In this document: in pieces, positions 25,331 to 35,900 of the stretch
Layout: each line of letters starts with the position of its first letter
Position numbering within the stretch: the stretch's first letter is position 1
From: Desulfovibrio sp. UCD-KL4C
GTDB lineage: Bacteria > Desulfobacterota > Desulfovibrionia > Desulfovibrionales > Desulfovibrionaceae
Length of the DNA: 64,000 nt
Direction: 5' to 3'
Assembly (NCBI RefSeq): GCF_006210265.1
Contig: NZ_VCNC01000008.1
Location: forward strand, 1 to 64,000
The notes under the pieces: model-generated
Database searches by the model: none
The model's input: the letters and a program-made list of their open reading frames with translations, nothing else
What the model was told of the DNA's origin: nothing
Translations under genes and position numbers: made by a program

Positions 25331-25360
25331 AAAAGACCCGGATTTTCCGGGTCTTTTTTT
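25331..25360 (+). terminator. Terminator after S24 repressor
   Basis: A 12-bp stem (25331-25342 with 25346-25357, arm AAAAGACCCGGA) with loop TTT is followed by a T-run. Confidence 0.92.
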
Positions 25361-25500
25361 GTTTTATGACATTCTATCCATTTGACTTGACGATTCGGTT
25401 AGCTCTTGCTCAAGTGATTTTGTTTTTGATAATTGAGTTTATTTTACAATTAGAAGTGCGCTTTTTATGAATGCGTCCAAATTATATATGAGGATATAGT

Positions 25501-26355
25501 ATGAAGAAGATTACAGCCCCTGTGATCAAGGACCTGAAAGGACAGAGAAAAATTACAACAATAACAGCTTATGACTACTCTTCTGGGCAAATTGCCGATT
25601 CCGCGGAAGTGGATATGATTCTTGTCGGTGATTCATTAGGGATGGTTATTTTAGGATATGAAGATACTCTATCTGTGACCATGGAAGATATGCTTCACCA
25701 TACCGCGGCGGTTTCACGCGGAGTTTCACGGGCTCTTATCATCGGGGATATGCCTTTTATGTCTTATCAGCCGTCTGTTACTATGGCTGTTGAGAACGCA
25801 GGAAAATTTTTAAGCAAAACCAGTGCACGTGCAGTTAAGCTTGAAGGCGGATTTCCATTTCTTAAACACGTAGAGGCAATTGTAAATTCCGGCGTACCTG
25901 TGCAGGGACATATTGGTTTGACTCCTCAGCATGTTGCCAGATTTGGCGGATTTAAGGGGCAAGGTAAAAATGCACGGTCTGCGGCGGCTCTTGTTGATGA
26001 AGCTATTGCTCTTGAAGCTGCCGGATGTTTTTCCATTGTGCTTGAAGCTATTCCGTCTGAAGTTGCTAGAGAAATTACAGAGCGAATTTCAATCCCCACA
26101 ATTGGGATCGGCGCTGGGCCTGATACAGACGGGCAGGTTTTAGTTTATCACGATATTCTGGGGCTTTTTGATAAATTTACACCAAAGTTTGTTAAAAAGT
26201 TTGCCGCTCTTCGTGGTGAAAGTATTAGCGCTGTAAGTTCTTATTGTGAAGAAGTGCTTTCAGGAACATTCCCCGGAAGAGATTATTTTACTTCCATGGA
26301 TGCAGAGGAACTTAAGATATTTACAACTTTGCTCATGGAAAAAGATAATAGTTAA
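25501..26355 (+). CDS. panB: Ketopantoate hydroxymethyltransferase
   Basis: A 284-residue TIM-barrel enzyme that adds a hydroxymethyl group from methylene-tetrahydrofolate to 2-oxoisovalerate, the first step to pantothenate and CoA. Family motifs include TAYDYSSGQIADSAEVDMILVGDS (about 20-43, including the metal ligand Asp), KLEGG near 118 and GHIGLTPQ near 137. The length is normal. It leads a three-gene run with a small protein and a membrane protein that are not part of the known pathway. Confidence 0.95.
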   Translation: MKKITAPVIKDLKGQRKITTITAYDYSSGQIADSAEVDMILVGDSLGMVILGYEDTLSVTMEDMLHHTAAVSRGVSRALIIGDMPFMSYQPSVTMAVENAGKFLSKTSARAVKLEGGFPFLKHVEAIVNSGVPVQGHIGLTPQHVARFGGFKGQGKNARSAAALVDEAIALEAAGCFSIVLEAIPSEVAREITERISIPTIGIGAGPDTDGQVLVYHDILGLFDKFTPKFVKKFAALRGESISAVSSYCEEVLSGTFPGRDYFTSMDAEELKIFTTLLMEKDNS

Positions 26356-26388
26356 TTCCTTACACCTTTTTTAACTTTGGAGGCTGTT

Positions 26389-26658
26389 ATGGCTAAATCT
26401 GTTTTTGACCTCGGGCTGTCCGTGGAAGCTGTATCTCTTTTTCTTATGATTGAGAGTCTTGAAGGTGGTAAAATCGATCCAACTCAGAATTGTAAAGCCC
26501 CTCGTCAGGTTGTCACTATTGAGAATTGCCGTGAAAAATGGAATGCCGAAGAAGGTGATTTTCAAAGTGCGGTGAAAACTCTTGTTGAGCTTAATATCAT
26601 TTCAAATGAACATTCTGAATTCAAAATTTTAAGTCCAGACGTATGGATAACAAAGTAG
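26389..26658 (+). CDS. Small soluble protein of unknown function
   Basis: An 89-residue protein starting MAKSVFDLGLSVEAVSLFL. I chose this ATG because GGAGG lies 5 bp upstream; a TTG four codons earlier overlaps that site. The sequence suggests a small winged-helix-like alpha/beta fold (helix, NCREKWNAEEGDFQSAVKTLVELNI) but no family is recognised. It lies 33 bp after panB and 6 bp before a gate-domain membrane protein, so it may assist that protein. Confidence 0.75.
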   Translation: MAKSVFDLGLSVEAVSLFLMIESLEGGKIDPTQNCKAPRQVVTIENCREKWNAEEGDFQSAVKTLVELNIISNEHSEFKILSPDVWITK

Positions 26659-26664
26659 GTTTAA

Positions 26665-27630
26665 GTGCTTTTCACTCCTGAAGTTTTATGGAATGGGCTT
26701 GTCTGGCCTCTTGTCAGACTTGTTATGTTTATAAGTATCGGTCTTTTGGTCGGTAATATTTTGGAAGGGCTTCGCTGGACTCGGGCAATGGGGAAAGTTG
26801 CTACGCCTCTAATCCGTATGGGCAGGCTTAAGGATATCAGTGGAGCAAGTTTTGCTTTGGCTTTTTTTTCAGGGGTTGCTGCAAACTCCATGCTTTCTGA
26901 AGCTTATGATAAAGGTGAACTCTCTGATAAAGAATTGGTGATTTCTAATCTTTTTAATAGCTTGCCGACGTATTTTTTGCACATGCCTACAGTGTTTTTT
27001 ATTGCAGCACCGTTTATCGGGAATGTTGCATTTATGTATGTCGGACTGACGCTTTTAGCTGCATTTCTTCGCACAGCGATGATTATTCTGTGGGGACATA
27101 TAGCTCTTCCGTCGGATGGATGCTGCGGCAGTATCTCAGCAAAATTGGAAAGTCAGGAGCCACGGAGTATTTCTGCTGTTTTAACTGTTGCACTAAAGAG
27201 ACTGCGTAAAAGGCTGCCCCGCGTAATTTTTATTACGATTCCAATCTATACGGCATTTTTCTTTTTACGGTCTTATGGTGTCCTTGCGGATTTTCAGACT
27301 TTTTTAAGTACGCATTTAAGCTTTTTATCTTGGCTTAAGCCTGAAGTTTTCGGAGTCGCCGCTTTTAGTATGGCTGCAGAATTCACTGCAGGTCTGGCGG
27401 CGGCAGGTTCTCTTCTCGGGGCTGGGACATTGAGTCCTCGAGATCTTGTTTTGGCGTTGATGATAGGTAACATTTTATCAACACCTATGCGGGCATTACG
27501 GCATCAGCTGCCTTACTATGCTGGAATTTTCAAGGGTAAAATGGCTTTAAAGCTGATTATATGTAATCAGGTTTTGCGAGCTTCCAGCTTAATTTTTGTC
27601 ATAGTTATTTATTATTTTATGACAAGGTAG
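26665..27630 (+). CDS. Nucleoside-recognition (Gate) domain membrane protein
   Basis: A 321-residue protein with about eight membrane segments and two related halves, as in the Gate/nucleoside-recognition family (SpmA/SpmB, FeoB core). FFSGVAANSMLSEAYDKGEL (about 69-88) and AEFTAGLAAAGSLLG (about 236-250) are the matching half-motifs. The start is GTG with AGGT upstream. A CCG pair (DGCCGS) lies in a central loop. The substrate is unknown. A strong terminator follows. Confidence 0.8.
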   Translation: MLFTPEVLWNGLVWPLVRLVMFISIGLLVGNILEGLRWTRAMGKVATPLIRMGRLKDISGASFALAFFSGVAANSMLSEAYDKGELSDKELVISNLFNSLPTYFLHMPTVFFIAAPFIGNVAFMYVGLTLLAAFLRTAMIILWGHIALPSDGCCGSISAKLESQEPRSISAVLTVALKRLRKRLPRVIFITIPIYTAFFFLRSYGVLADFQTFLSTHLSFLSWLKPEVFGVAAFSMAAEFTAGLAAAGSLLGAGTLSPRDLVLALMIGNILSTPMRALRHQLPYYAGIFKGKMALKLIICNQVLRASSLIFVIVIYYFMTR

Positions 27631-27673
27631 GTTATATTTAAATATGGATCGACCCTATTGAACAAGGCGTAAT

Positions 27674-27720
27674 TTAATTAAAAAGCCTATTCCTTTAAAA
27701 GGAATAGGCTTTTTAATTAA
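27674..27720. terminator. Very long perfect two-way terminator
   Basis: A 23-bp perfect inverted repeat (27674-27696 with 27698-27720) is centred on one base, with A-rich and T-rich edges. It lies between two converging genes. Confidence 0.92.
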
Positions 27721-27740
27721 GAACTATTTTAAGAGTCAGT

Positions 27741-28907
27741 TTATTTTTCGAATCTGCACTGTCCGCTTTTGGTGCACTGTATACTGCCCAGAGTCGCTCC
27801 AGATTGCGATTTAAATGTGCATCTAAGATAAGGACTCCCAGAATATGTATAGTAGCTGTTGAGAGCGCTGTATAAGGAATCTATAGATGAGTTAGATTTG
27901 CCTTCAACTGCTTTGTCATTAAGTGTGAGAAAGAGAGTGTATCCTTTTGAGGAGTTAGCCAAGAATACTTTTTGACCTGAAGCTGTTTTAATATTTAAAA
28001 AGCGGTTAAGTCCAACCAATTTTGATTCGTATGATTTAAGCTTTGCAGGGTATAGAGTTGAAGTCGGATTAAGTTCCTTAAGTGCCTTATATCCGTTAAT
28101 ATTTTGGATGATGAAATGGCTTGGAATTGATTGCACATAGCTCATTAGAAGAGCTTCTTCTGTGCTACCCAGAGTTTCTTGAAATTCTTGCGGGCAGGAC
28201 TCTCCTTTGCGGTTAAGGCTGGAGTCATAAAAAAACAGGCACAGGTCCTTCTTGGGCTTGGGAGTAATTTTTGCAACTTTATCAAGAAAATTTAAAGCAG
28301 TTTTTTGAGGAGTATCGCCTGCTGTTATGAAAAGATACACATCGCGATTAATTTTCAGGTCTATAATATCTTTATCTTTTGCTGCTTCTTTAAGGCATTG
28401 ATCAATAAACTTAATTCTGTCCTGTTGCAGGTTAATACGTTCTTGATAATGAACAACTCTAGCAGCATAGTAGCGACTTTTCGGTGATAGTTCTGCCAGT
28501 CTTGTATATCCTTTAAGGTTTTCTTCAAGCTGCAATGGGCTTAGTTCATAAACATATTTATACAATAGCTTTGCAATGTCAGTGTTTCTAAGGGCTTTAC
28601 CTGTTTTAGATTTTATGGGGAGCAGGTTGCTATTGAGTATAGCAATGGGGAAAGCTTTGAAGTCACATCCAGCAGGGGAGGTATGGTTGTGAAGAATTGT
28701 AATGCGTGAAACAATTTTTATGGTTTTAGTTCTGTCTGAAGTTGAAAGTATTGCGAGAAATTTACCGTTGTCCTGAACCGTACTTTGAACTCCGGGAAGA
28801 GCTTCCAATTCTGTTTTTAATAAATTTTCACAGTCGCTTTGAGCAAAAGCCGCAGTTGAAGCAAATAAAATAAAAATCACTAACAATATGGAAAATTTAC
28901 TTTTCAT
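27741..28907 (-). CDS. Exported protein of unknown function with internal duplication
   Basis: A 388-residue protein with a signal peptide (about 1-22, cut after AFA). Seven or eight Cys residues in the mature part suggest disulfides. Two stretches match: NLKGYTRLAELSPKSRYYA near 128 and NINGYKALKELNPTSTLYP near 264, each followed by a helix with YE/YQ and a charged run, so the protein contains an internal repeat. No enzyme motif is recognised. It probably stays in the periplasm. It stands alone between a terminator and an RNase D-like gene read in the same direction. Confidence 0.75.
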   Translation of the reverse strand: MKSKFSILLVIFILFASTAAFAQSDCENLLKTELEALPGVQSTVQDNGKFLAILSTSDRTKTIKIVSRITILHNHTSPAGCDFKAFPIAILNSNLLPIKSKTGKALRNTDIAKLLYKYVYELSPLQLEENLKGYTRLAELSPKSRYYAARVVHYQERINLQQDRIKFIDQCLKEAAKDKDIIDLKINRDVYLFITAGDTPQKTALNFLDKVAKITPKPKKDLCLFFYDSSLNRKGESCPQEFQETLGSTEEALLMSYVQSIPSHFIIQNINGYKALKELNPTSTLYPAKLKSYESKLVGLNRFLNIKTASGQKVFLANSSKGYTLFLTLNDKAVEGKSNSSIDSLYSALNSYYTYSGSPYLRCTFKSQSGATLGSIQCTKSGQCRFEK

Positions 28908-28979
28908 TATATGTAAAGCCTTACTTCGGGGCTTTAATATTCCCGAATTTTAAGTTTTAAGTCTTACGGAAAGTGATGG

Positions 28980-29576
28980 CTAAAGAGCACCCATTTCCTG
29001 GAATTTTAAATATATTTCTCTACTTACCCATGCATCGGTTGCTGCGTATATAATTTGTTGCGGAGATAGATCGTTGCGTCCCCAGTTGGAGCATTGTACT
29101 CCCTTGGAAATGCGGAATCCCAGTAGATTTGCAGCGAGGTTACGAAGTCCGTTGGTTTGCATCTCAAGAGATCTTGCAAGATCTCCTAGATCTACGAATC
29201 CCCTTGCTTCAAAGTGAGAGACCTGTTTCAGCTCCTTCACATCATTTATAACCGCAACTCCGGTTTTAACAATGTTGGCAGAAGATAGCATCTTTTTAAT
29301 TTCTGATGAAATAGAAATATGATTAAGATGCAAAAGGTAAACACAGTCTGCTGTTGCAAGCTGAATAAGCGAAGGGGGGTATGAAACTCCTTTTCGGAAA
29401 ACAGGCCTGGTTTCAGTGTCAAATCCAAGTAGGTCTGATTTGCTCATTTCAGCAATTGCTTCAGGGATATTCTCTTCGCAGTCAATAAGCTTAATTGGGC
29501 CTTCATACTGTCGCAAGGGAAGTTCATTAATTTCTTCTTTAGTAAATTTTTTCTTATATCTTTCAGGTAGTTGCAT
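28980..29576 (-). CDS. RNase D-like 3'-5' exonuclease domain protein
   Basis: A 198-residue protein of the DnaQ/RNase D superfamily. Exo I is GFDTETRP (catalytic Asp and Glu near 51 and 53), Exo II lies in VKTGVAVINDVKEL, and Exo III is YAATDAWVSREIY with its Asp. It consists of the exonuclease domain only, lacking the HRDC domains of full RNase D, as in several small plant-type and bacterial homologues. The substrate (RNA or DNA) is not clear. The ribosome site is weak. Confidence 0.85.
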   Translation of the reverse strand: MQLPERYKKKFTKEEINELPLRQYEGPIKLIDCEENIPEAIAEMSKSDLLGFDTETRPVFRKGVSYPPSLIQLATADCVYLLHLNHISISSEIKKMLSSANIVKTGVAVINDVKELKQVSHFEARGFVDLGDLARSLEMQTNGLRNLAANLLGFRISKGVQCSNWGRNDLSPQQIIYAATDAWVSREIYLKFQEMGAL

Positions 29577-29624
29577 GATATTAAGAGCTCAGCTCCTGAC
29601 GGTCTGATTATTATTTCCCGCCAG

Positions 29625-29665
29625 CCCGTGATTTGTCAGACATTGATAGTCTGAAAGATCACGGG
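29625..29665. other. Hairpin upstream of RNase D-like gene
   Basis: CCCGTGAT and TCAGAC on the left (29625-29641) pair with GTCTGA and ATCACGGG on the right (29649-29665), with a 3x3 internal loop and a 7-nt terminal loop. It lies in what would be the 5' leader of the exonuclease mRNA. There is no T-run on either side, so it is probably not a simple terminator. Confidence 0.5.
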
Positions 29666-29847
29666 GCAGCAGGATATGACAACAAAACGGTTAAAATTAA
29701 CCAAAAACAGCCAAAATTATTTTAACTATTTAGCAGAAAGGATTATTGCAGATGATTAACTGCAGTAGATAACCTTACCTGTTTATTATTAAAAAGTCTT
29801 TTTGCGATTATTAAGGCGCAGAAAGACTATTTTTTATACTGAATCTA

Positions 29848-29943
29848 AAGCTGTGTAATACTGCCGTTAGTTCAGGGGTAGGGTGCAAAGCGAACTCCAA
29901 CCACATAATAGTCACCTAGTTGGATATTCGGCTATTACAGCTT
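29848..29943. ncRNA. Candidate structured RNA with three-way junction
   Basis: A long closing helix pairs AAGCTG, TAATA and GCCG (29848-29866, with two 2-nt bulges) with CGGC, TATTA and CAGCTT (29929-29943). Inside it are two hairpins, AGTTC/GAACT (29869-29896) and CCAAC/GTTGG (29897-29923). Their loops (29874-29891 and 29902-29918) contain TAGGGTG and CACCTA, which can pair as a kissing interaction. An outer CTGAAT/ATTCAG pair may extend it. It lies in a 423-bp gene-free gap between prfC and an exonuclease gene. I do not recognise a known riboswitch, ribozyme or 6S RNA, and the transcribed strand is not decided. Confidence 0.5.
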
Positions 29944-29999
29944 CGTCAACCCTGCTTAACAAATTTGATGCTTAAATTAATTCAATTCAGCAATATATG

Positions 30000-31601
30000 C
30001 TATTGATGCTCTCTGGTTTTCTGGAAAGCAATTTTCGGCCATTCTTCTTCAGCTTGTTGCAATCTCCACTGGCTTGGCGCAAGAAATGTAAGATTTTCGT
30101 CTCCGTCAAGGGCAACAAACCGTGGATAACGTTTTTTGATCCCATCAAGTTCTTTATTATTCTCACTCGTTAACCATCTTGCTGTGTGAAATTCTACAGG
30201 CTCATAAAGAGCATCAACGCTGTATTCATCTTTCAGACGGGACATGATTACTTCAAACTGGAGTAAACCTACAGCTCCGAGAATGTTGTCATTATTGCCG
30301 AGAGGTTTAAAGAGCTGAACAGCCCCTTCTTCTGCAAGTTGATGTAAACCTTTGTTAAGCTGTTTGCTTTTAAGCGGATCTTTAAGAAGAACTCTGCGAA
30401 AATGTTCCGGTGCAAAGTTAGGTATTCCTGTGAATTTTAATTCTTCCTTCGAAGAAGTGAAGGTGTCACCAATTTTAATGGTACCATGGTTGTGAACACC
30501 TATGATGTCTCCGGGCCAGGCTTCTTCAACTCCTGTGCGGTCTTGAGCCATAAAAATAGTTGCATTGGCAATCTGAAATTCTTTGCCGAGGCGCTGGTGG
30601 CGGACTTTCATTCCTCTTGTAAATTTACCGGAGCAGATGCGCATGAATGCAATTCTGTCTCGATGTGCAGGGTCCATGTTTGCCTGAATTTTAAAGGCAA
30701 AAGCGGAAAATTCATTTTCGAGAGGTGAAACATCACGGGTCGTGGTTGCCCTTGGAGAGGGGCATGGAGCAAGCTGAATAAAAGAATTCAGCATTTCTTG
30801 AACACCGAAATTGTTGATGGCGCTACCGAAAAACACAGGAGTTTGCTTGCCTGCAAGGTAACGTTCTTCGTCAAACGGATAGCCAGCCCCTTCAAGCAAT
30901 TCAAGCTCTTCGCGCAGCTGGTTTGCCTGCGATCCAAGCAGTTCATCAAGGCGTGAGCTGCTAAGATCTTTAATGATCTCCCCTTTCTGGATAGACCCAC
31001 CGTGAGTTGCAGAAAAAAGGTGTAGTTCGCCTTTGTGTATATTGTATGTTCCCTTAAAATCTGAGCCCATTCCAATTGGCCAACTCAGTGGAGCACACTC
31101 AATGTGTAAAGTCTCTTCAATATCTGCTAGCAGTTCAAAAGGATCAATTCCTTCACGGTCCATCTTATTGATGAAGGTAATGATTGGAGTATCGCGCATG
31201 CGACATACTTCCATCAGTTTTTTAGTTTGATTTTCAACTCCTTTTGCGCAGTCGATAACCATGAGTGCGGAGTCTACAGCAGTTAAAACACGGTAAGTGT
31301 CTTCGGAAAAATCCTGATGCCCAGGAGTATCAAGCAGGTTTATTTCATGATCTAAGTAGTTAAATTTCATAACAGAAGTTGTTACAGAAATACCGCGTTC
31401 CTGTTCCATAGCCATCCAGTCGGAAGTGGCATGGCGGTTTGCCTTGCGGGATTTTACTGTTCCGGCCATCTGAATGGCTCCACCATAAAGGAGCAGTTTT
31501 TCCGTTAAAGTTGTTTTACCTGCGTCAGGATGGCTGATGATGCCGAAAGTGCGTCTGCGCTCAACTTCTTTTTTAATAATTTTATCTACGTTTTCCTGCA
31601 T
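30000..31601 (-). CDS. prfC: Peptide chain release factor 3
   Basis: A 533-residue GTPase that recycles RF1 and RF2 from the ribosome after peptide release. The P-loop [10 protein letters not shown] lies at about 25-34, followed by the switch [16 protein letters not shown] and NKMD. The length is that of RF3 and not EF-G. I chose the ATG at 31601, preceded by GAAGG and giving an N-terminus of family length; an ATG 24 bp further upstream (31625) has no ribosome site but cannot be excluded. Confidence 0.94.
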   Translation of the reverse strand: MQENVDKIIKKEVERRRTFGIISHPDAGKTTLTEKLLLYGGAIQMAGTVKSRKANRHATSDWMAMEQERGISVTTSVMKFNYLDHEINLLDTPGHQDFSEDTYRVLTAVDSALMVIDCAKGVENQTKKLMEVCRMRDTPIITFINKMDREGIDPFELLADIEETLHIECAPLSWPIGMGSDFKGTYNIHKGELHLFSATHGGSIQKGEIIKDLSSSRLDELLGSQANQLREELELLEGAGYPFDEERYLAGKQTPVFFGSAINNFGVQEMLNSFIQLAPCPSPRATTTRDVSPLENEFSAFAFKIQANMDPAHRDRIAFMRICSGKFTRGMKVRHQRLGKEFQIANATIFMAQDRTGVEEAWPGDIIGVHNHGTIKIGDTFTSSKEELKFTGIPNFAPEHFRRVLLKDPLKSKQLNKGLHQLAEEGAVQLFKPLGNNDNILGAVGLLQFEVIMSRLKDEYSVDALYEPVEFHTARWLTSENNKELDGIKKRYPRFVALDGDENLTFLAPSQWRLQQAEEEWPKIAFQKTREHQ

Positions 31602-31625
31602 GAGAATATAACCTTCACTAGACAT

Positions 31626-31967
31626 TGCCAGTGTAACTTTTAAGTATGTTTTTTAATAATCTCCCTGCCTTTTTCAGGGTCTCGAAAGTCCGTATCAGGA
31701 TTAGCGCAAAGGTCAAGTGCAAGTTTTTGCTTGTGCCACGTAACATGACGTTCCATTTTTGCATTTCGTACTGCTTTGGCTTAGTAGTTCGCGACCTAGA
31801 TTGTGAAAATTAGCTGCATCACTTATCTTTTTTACTTATGGTCAGTCCTGACGTCATTTCGGTATAAAAAGATACTTCATTTGAAGCGATTTGTAGAAAT
31901 GAAATTGAAATCAGGGTATACTTCATTAAGTCACCTGTAGAAACAGTAATCTTTTATTTTTTCAGCC
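31626..31967. other. Intergenic region between divergent prfC and methyltransferase genes
   Basis: This gap of about 340 bp has no convincing gene. A short CCCTG/CAGGG hairpin lies near 31662-31678. It presumably contains both divergent promoters; I see no clear operator. Confidence 0.5.
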
Positions 31968-32954
31968 ATGGTGTTTAACATGATTAAAAAAGCCAGTCTT
32001 CGTTTGTTGCAACGTCCGGCAATGCCTAAAGCTGTTATTTCAAGTGCTATTTATAGAGAAACTTCACTTGCCTTTGATATTGCAGAGGCTGAAGATCCCG
32101 CAACAGAATTAGACGGTCCATTGCTAATAAATATTCTTGTGAAGTTTTTTCATGCTTATGTTTATCCGGATACGCATGAAAAGGTGGTCCCGCTTGAGCA
32201 AATTTCCTTGCTTTTAGATCAGTTCGTGCACCGCAGGCTCGGGAGTGATATCCTTGAAGGTTGCATTGAAACACGTAAAATTCTGCTTGCGTACGGGTTT
32301 GCATTGTGTATGCTGGCCGACCTGCCTAAGAGTGCTCATGTTTTTAAATCAATTGCTGATGGAACGATAGTTCAAGACGGGGAAAGTTTTACTGGTCTTG
32401 ATATTGGTTCTGGGACCGGTATCTTAATACTTGCAATGAGTATTTTTGCAAAGAGAAACGGGTTTTTAAATACTTCTATTGTCGGAATTGAACGTAATCA
32501 GATTGTAGCTGAAAGAACGAATGATCTTATAGGTAGAATGGGACTTGGCAATGTTATTGTTGCTGATGCAAAAAAAAGGGGCACGTATGGATTTCTAGAA
32601 AATAAAAAAGTCCATTACGTTACAAATGAAACTTTACCGAGTATAAATAGGAGTCTTTGGAAAGAAGATTTTATCTTTATATGTAAAACTCTCTATGACC
32701 ATTTCTATGCTCAAATCTCAGAAGCAAAATTTTTTCCTGATGCGATCCTGGTAGGACGTAGTCAAACGGAGATGCTTACAGTTATAAACAGTAGTAACTG
32801 TTTTCAAATGCCGGATGAAAAATATCCACTAAGACTAATGAAGCCTTATGCTATAAGTCTTTCGGGAAATATGGTTTCGCTAGAGTCTGTCGGGCATGCG
32901 TATGAAGAGTATATCCCTGAAGTCTGGAGAGCAGTGCTGACCCATCGCTGGTAG
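31968..32954 (+). CDS. SAM-dependent methyltransferase-like protein
   Basis: A 328-residue soluble protein. Residues about 138-150, FTGLDIGSGTGIL, match the glycine-rich SAM-binding motif I of class I methyltransferases, and NETLPS near 218 is in the place of motif IV. The first 130 residues are helical and not recognised. The substrate is unknown. There is only a weak ribosome site before the ATG at 31968; an ATG four codons on is possible. It converges with the giant signalling gene, whose stop is 10 bp away. Confidence 0.7.
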   Translation: MVFNMIKKASLRLLQRPAMPKAVISSAIYRETSLAFDIAEAEDPATELDGPLLINILVKFFHAYVYPDTHEKVVPLEQISLLLDQFVHRRLGSDILEGCIETRKILLAYGFALCMLADLPKSAHVFKSIADGTIVQDGESFTGLDIGSGTGILILAMSIFAKRNGFLNTSIVGIERNQIVAERTNDLIGRMGLGNVIVADAKKRGTYGFLENKKVHYVTNETLPSINRSLWKEDFIFICKTLYDHFYAQISEAKFFPDAILVGRSQTEMLTVINSSNCFQMPDEKYPLRLMKPYAISLSGNMVSLESVGHAYEEYIPEVWRAVLTHRW

Positions 32955-32964
32955 TACTGTGACA

Positions 32965-35900
32965 TTACCCAAGATATTCTTCGAGAGCCGAGATTAATTT
33001 TTTCTTTTTTATAGGCTTTGCTAGGTGGTCATTACATCCGCAGTTTAAGCATTTTTGCGCATCTTCCTGAAAAGCATTTGCAGTTAAAGCTAAAATAGGT
33101 GTTTCCCGGACTTTTTTCTCAAGTTCGAATTGTCTGATTGCTTTGGTTGTCTCATAACCGTCCATTACAGGCATCTGGATGTCCATAATCACAAGATCAT
33201 ATTTCCCGTTAACAAATTTCTCCAGTCCTTCTTTACCGTTTTCTGCCATAGTAATTTGGTAAGGTGAATCTTTGAGGTATAGTTCAATTACCATGCGGTT
33301 GTCTTCAGAGTCTTCAACTAAAAGAATAGAAGATCTTTTAGTTGTACAGAGTGTTTCAGGTTCTGTTTTATTTTTGGAAGAAGAATCAAATGCTTTCAGG
33401 TACTTATTTGTTTTTTTTGTAAGATCCGGTTCATTTATTTCACAGGCAATAGCTTTGGGAGACACCGGCCTGTGAAGATAAGATGCTCTGAGTTGTTTGA
33501 TTCGTGCAGATTCTTTTGGTAATGATTTACCATTTAAGATCACAATCAGTGACCAGCTTTTGTAGATATCTTTTTTTAATGTCTTTAAAAAAGTATGGTA
33601 GTTTGTTTCCCATGCCGGTTCACCAAAAATAAGTGTTTTACTGCAACTTTCAGTAAGAGACATCTCCACTGCCGAGGTTGTAGCCTGGTTCATAGTCTCG
33701 GCAATATATACAGTAGCCCCTAAATCTGTAAGAGCTTTTTCCATAAAGTTTCTAGTAGAACTTTCTTTATCAACTATGAGAATATATTTTCCTTTCAAAC
33801 TGAGTATCTTTTCTTGCTGGCTGGGAGAATCCAGATGAATTGTAAAGGCAAATGAGGATCCTACGCCTTCCTGACTGCTGACAAATAATCCTCCGCCCAT
33901 ACGTTCAACCATTCGTACACAAATTGGTAGTCCGAGTCCCGTTCCTCCGAATGTTCTGGTCGTTGATGAGTCCGCCTGAGAAAAAGTATCAAAAATCTGA
34001 TTCATTTTTGATGAAGGGATGCCAATGCCTGTATCCGCTATTGTAATTTTAAGCAGGCCTGTTTCGGTTAAAGCCGCTTCGTAGGTTACTTCTCCTTCAG
34101 TGGTGAATTTAAGGGCGTTTCCAAGTAGATTAACAAGTATTTGTCTTATTCTTGTAGGGTCTCCACTGATTATCTTAGGTACTTTAGGATCAATATACCA
34201 GCATAGATCAATATTTTTGAGTTGAGCTTTTAAGGCAAAGATAGACCCTATTTCTTCGAAAAGATCCTCAAGTTCAAAGTCTACCTTTTCAAGGGTTAGC
34301 TGGCCTGCTTCAACTTTTGAAAGATCCAGAATATCATTAATAAGGAGCAGAAGATTTTCTCCTGCATTTTTGAATAATTTTACATATTTTCGTTGAGCTT
34401 TGCTAAGCCTTGATTCCCAAAGTATGTCAGCCATTCCAAGGATAGCATTCATCGGGGTTCGTATTTCGTGGCTCATGCTGGCAAGAAAATCACTTTTGGC
34501 TTTATTGGCTGCGTCTGCCGCAACTTTTGCCTGCTCAAGTTTTCGAGTTTGTTTCTGCTCGGTGATATCTTCAAGAACTCCTTCCATGCATTGAACCTTA
34601 GTATTTTCGTCTAAATGTAATGAAGCTGACAAGTTTACCCATATCAAAGTTCCGTCCTTTTTCTTCATCTGGATTTCTCTATCGCGGATTTTACCGCCTC
34701 TAAGAAGCTCGTTGAGAATTGAATAGTGAATTTCCGGATGAATAAGTAATGATTTCATCGTGGTCATTTTAAAACTTGCCCAGTCTGGAAATCCGAACAT
34801 TTCTGTTAATGCCCGATTCCCTTTGATAAAATTTCCTTCAAGATTGGCCTCAGCCAGATAGACTCCTACATTGATGCTTTCCAGAAGGGTTCGGTGCTGC
34901 GCCTCAGATTCTCTGAGGTCTGAATACAAACTTGCATTCTGGATTGATATGGCGGCTTGAGAACAGAGCAGGTTTAAGACTTCAAGCCGTTTTTCAGTGA
35001 AAACACCGGGCCTTAAGTTGTTTTCAAGGTATAAAACTCCGCGTATAACCTGTTGATTGATAATAGGCATCGCCAAAACAGATTTAGGTGAATATTTAAT
35101 AATATAGCTGTCTATGGCGAAAGGCCCTTGCGAACTGGCATCTCTAAGTACAATATGATCTTTTGAACGATAAACATAATTAACTATACTGGCACAATAT
35201 GATCTTTCTTTGGGGTCCGGTTTAATCTGAGTTAGAATACCGGTTTTTGAAACTTCAGCATGAGCGATAAGTTCCAGCCTGCTCTTGTTATTAAGAAGAA
35301 GAGATGCTCTTTGGGCTCCTGCATTTTCAATAACAATGTTCATTAATTTGTCGAGCAGGCGGACAAGGACTATTTCTCCGGAAATGGCAAGAGATGCTTT
35401 CATTACAGTTGATAGATCCAATGAATATGACTCTTTTGTGTTGCTGCCGAACTGTTCCGTTTTCATCTCTATGTGAGGTTGCGAAAAATTTTCCGGGAGT
35501 GAGTTATAGTCTGCTGTTAACTTCTTGAGTTTGGCAGAGGCCCCCCAGGTATTATAATGTTCGCATGCCTCGTCCATTAAGGCTGTTCCTGACCGTTTGC
35601 TGTTGATTGAGAAGTGAAACTTGGCAGCCAGTTCACAAGAAAGAGCTGCAAAGTTCGTGAAGTTGTTTTCTATGCTTGCATGTATAGCCTCTTCGTAAAG
35701 TGGCAGGGCATAATTTTGTTTTCCTGTCAGAGAATGGTATTGTGCGCTTGCAAGTAGAAAAAGATGTCTGAAATTTTCAGGACATGTCTTTTGCCACAGA
35801 TCAAGTTTAGTCAGCGATTTTTTAATACGGGTTGTGTAATTTTTTCGTTTTGCCGCTGAGCAGGAATTGTAAACAGCAATCATATTGATGACACTGAAAA

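Noticed and set aside
29848-29943. tRNA or 6S RNA
   Set aside because: There is no T-loop sequence, CCA-ready acceptor stem or 6S-type central bubble; kept as an unclassified structured RNA.
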